From contig CALUXS010000008.1 of assembly GCA_944324805.1 (NCBI GenBank), forward strand, positions 22,386 through 86,385: a stretch of 64,000 nucleotides of DNA, in the 5' to 3' direction. A program made the position numbers and the translations under genes. Below, piece after piece: positions 63,164 to 64,000 of this stretch (positions within the stretch are counted from its first letter, which is position 1; each line of letters opens with the position of its first letter). The stretch is from an uncultured Acholeplasmatales bacterium (GTDB taxonomy: Bacteria; Bacillota_I; Bacilli_A; Acholeplasmatales; Anaeroplasmataceae). The notes beneath the pieces were generated by a model that saw nothing but the letters and a program-made list of their open reading frames with translations, ran no database searches and was not told where the DNA came from.

Positions 63164-63925
63164 ATGAATAGAACAATCATGAGAGCTTTTGAGGCATTAG
63201 ATTATATTTCGAAGGCTGATAATGGTTTAACATTAACAGAAGTAACAGAAAAATTAGATATTCCAAAAAGTAGTGCATTTAATATAGTACAAACATTAGT
63301 TGGACTAAACCTTGTATCAGAATCTCAATATAATAATAAAAAATATGTATTAGGTTCTAAAACATATACACTTGGTATGCGCTATATGGAAAATTTAAAC
63401 TTTGTTGATGTTTGCAAGACATATTTAAACCCACTTGCAGATGAATTACATCGTAATTGCTTCGTTGGTATTCTAGATAACAACAAAGTTCTATATGTGC
63501 ATAAGCATGTTGGTTTAGGTGCTAAGTTAGCAGTTTGTGATGTAGGAACAAGACAAGAATTATATTTTACAGGTCTAGGTAAAGTTTTACTAGCATTTTG
63601 TGAACCTGAAAAGCGTAATCAAATAATTAATCAAATTACCTTTACTCGTCGTACAAGTCATACAATTTGTACAAAAGAGGAATTATACCAAGAATTAGAA
63701 AAAACACGTCAAAGAGGATATGCTGTTGATAACCGTGAGGTTGAAAATCATATGCTATGCTTTGCTGCCCCAATTTTCAATTATGCAGGCGAATGTATTG
63801 CTGCAATATCTATATCAGATATGTATATTGAAAATGCAGATTTTGACTATTTTGGTGGACGTATTAAAGAGGTAGGATTAATAATTTCTGAAAAGCTAGG
63901 ATATGTTAGAAAGGATGAAAAGTAA
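63164..63925 (+). CDS. IclR-family transcriptional regulator
   Basis: 253 residues. N-terminal winged helix (RAFEALDYISKADNGLTLTEVTEKLDIPKSSAFNIVQTL) and a C-terminal effector domain (about 85-250, ...CFVGILDNNKVLYVHKHVG). IclR proteins such as KdgR control uronate degradation in other bacteria, and this is the only regulator seen in the region, so it is the prime candidate for the palindromes; direct proof is lacking. The Shine-Dalgarno GAAGGGGG has five G. Confidence 0.92.
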   Translation: MNRTIMRAFEALDYISKADNGLTLTEVTEKLDIPKSSAFNIVQTLVGLNLVSESQYNNKKYVLGSKTYTLGMRYMENLNFVDVCKTYLNPLADELHRNCFVGILDNNKVLYVHKHVGLGAKLAVCDVGTRQELYFTGLGKVLLAFCEPEKRNQIINQITFTRRTSHTICTKEELYQELEKTRQRGYAVDNREVENHMLCFAAPIFNYAGECIAAISISDMYIENADFDYFGGRIKEVGLIISEKLGYVRKDEK

Positions 63926-63927
63926 AT

Positions 63928-64000
63928 ATGGAAATGAAAGATTTTAGACTAGATGGAAAAGTTGCATTAGTAACAGGCGCATCATATGGAATTGGTTTTG
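63928..64000 (+). CDS. Short-chain dehydrogenase, cut by the window end
   Basis: Only 24 residues are inside the window: MEMKDFRLDGKVALVTGASY and GIGF, the N-terminal NAD-binding fold of KduD/gluconate 5-dehydrogenase-like SDRs. Two base pairs separate it from the IclR gene, so it is co-transcribed. A second ATG at 63934 could also be the start. Confidence 0.75.
   Translation, partial: MEMKDFRLDGKVALVTGASYGIGF

Noticed and set aside
1..64000. Mycoplasma-type genetic code (UGA as Trp)
   Set aside because: Conserved tryptophans are encoded by TGG, and TGA serves as a stop (for example in the IlvD-type gene at 46058).
1..64000. CRISPR arrays, insertion sequences, prophage or replication origin
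   Set aside because: No regularly spaced repeats, transposase, integrase, phage structural genes or DnaA-box clusters were seen.

Overview
The window comes from an AT-rich, Gram-positive-type bacterium of the low-GC Bacillota. It is probably a host-associated member of the Bacilli near the RF39, Acholeplasma or Erysipelotrichales lineages. The evidence is a complete S10-spc-alpha ribosomal operon in Bacillota order, a zinc-type S14, a four-cysteine adenylate kinase, AGGAGG ribosome binding sites, TTGACA/TATAAT promoters, and lipoproteins and ABC transporters of Bacillota type. UGA is not read as tryptophan. The exact taxon is inferred.

Layout. (a) 1-3568: the 3' part of a surface protein with a C-terminal membrane anchor, then a polytopic membrane protein. 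(b) 3630-17635: promoter, candidate S10 leader RNA and 29 translation, secretion and transcription genes from rpsJ to rplQ, closed by a strong terminator. The map gene usually found between adk and infA is absent. In its place is a 190-nt leader that can form an H-type pseudoknot just upstream of the infA ribosome binding site. (c) 17683-24235: a GH84 lipoprotein, a small P-loop kinase-like protein, a MerR regulator with a membrane tail, two tRNA-Ser genes enclosing two small genes, a DUF1349 protein, and an Xre regulator paired with an acidic repeat protein. (d) 24342-28916: an anaerobic glycerol operon (glpK, two flavoproteins, a DUF1667 protein). (e) 29020-35540: a WYL regulator with a chloramphenicol acetyltransferase, an RluA-type pseudouridine synthase, a nitrate/taurine-type ABC transporter without an ATPase gene, a methyltransferase and an aldo/keto reductase. 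(f) 35542-64000: a large uronate-polysaccharide utilisation region that runs off the right edge.

Region (f) holds two unsaturated-uronyl hydrolases (GH105, GH88), a MATE exporter, a KduD-type dehydrogenase, an orphan lipoprotein, and a leftward operon (IlvD/Edd dehydratase, SGNH esterase, alginate-lyase-fold protein, hydroxyacid dehydrogenase). Divergent from that operon is a long rightward one: an LplB/YtcP-type ABC transporter with lipoprotein receptor and MsmX-type ATPase, interleaved with five unrecognised membrane proteins, two heparinase II/III-like lyases, a KdgF-type cupin, a short-chain dehydrogenase, a second alginate-lyase-fold protein, an IclR regulator, and the start of another short-chain dehydrogenase. 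None of the lyases, hydrolases or the esterase has a signal peptide. The apparent logic is therefore import of uronate oligosaccharides followed by cytosolic cleavage, linearisation of unsaturated uronates and reduction or dehydration towards 2-keto-3-deoxy sugar acids. There is no sulfatase gene in the window.

The most interesting non-coding signals are in region (f). A candidate small RNA of about 230 nt lies on the minus strand (36841-37072). It has a near-consensus promoter and a terminator, and two of its hairpin loops carry the same C5 motif. Its promoter region is a near-copy of the GH105 promoter region. A recurring 16-bp palindrome close to GTTTATAATTATGAAC and cre-like catabolite sites sit at the promoters of the region, suggesting a co-regulated sugar-acid regulon with an embedded sRNA.
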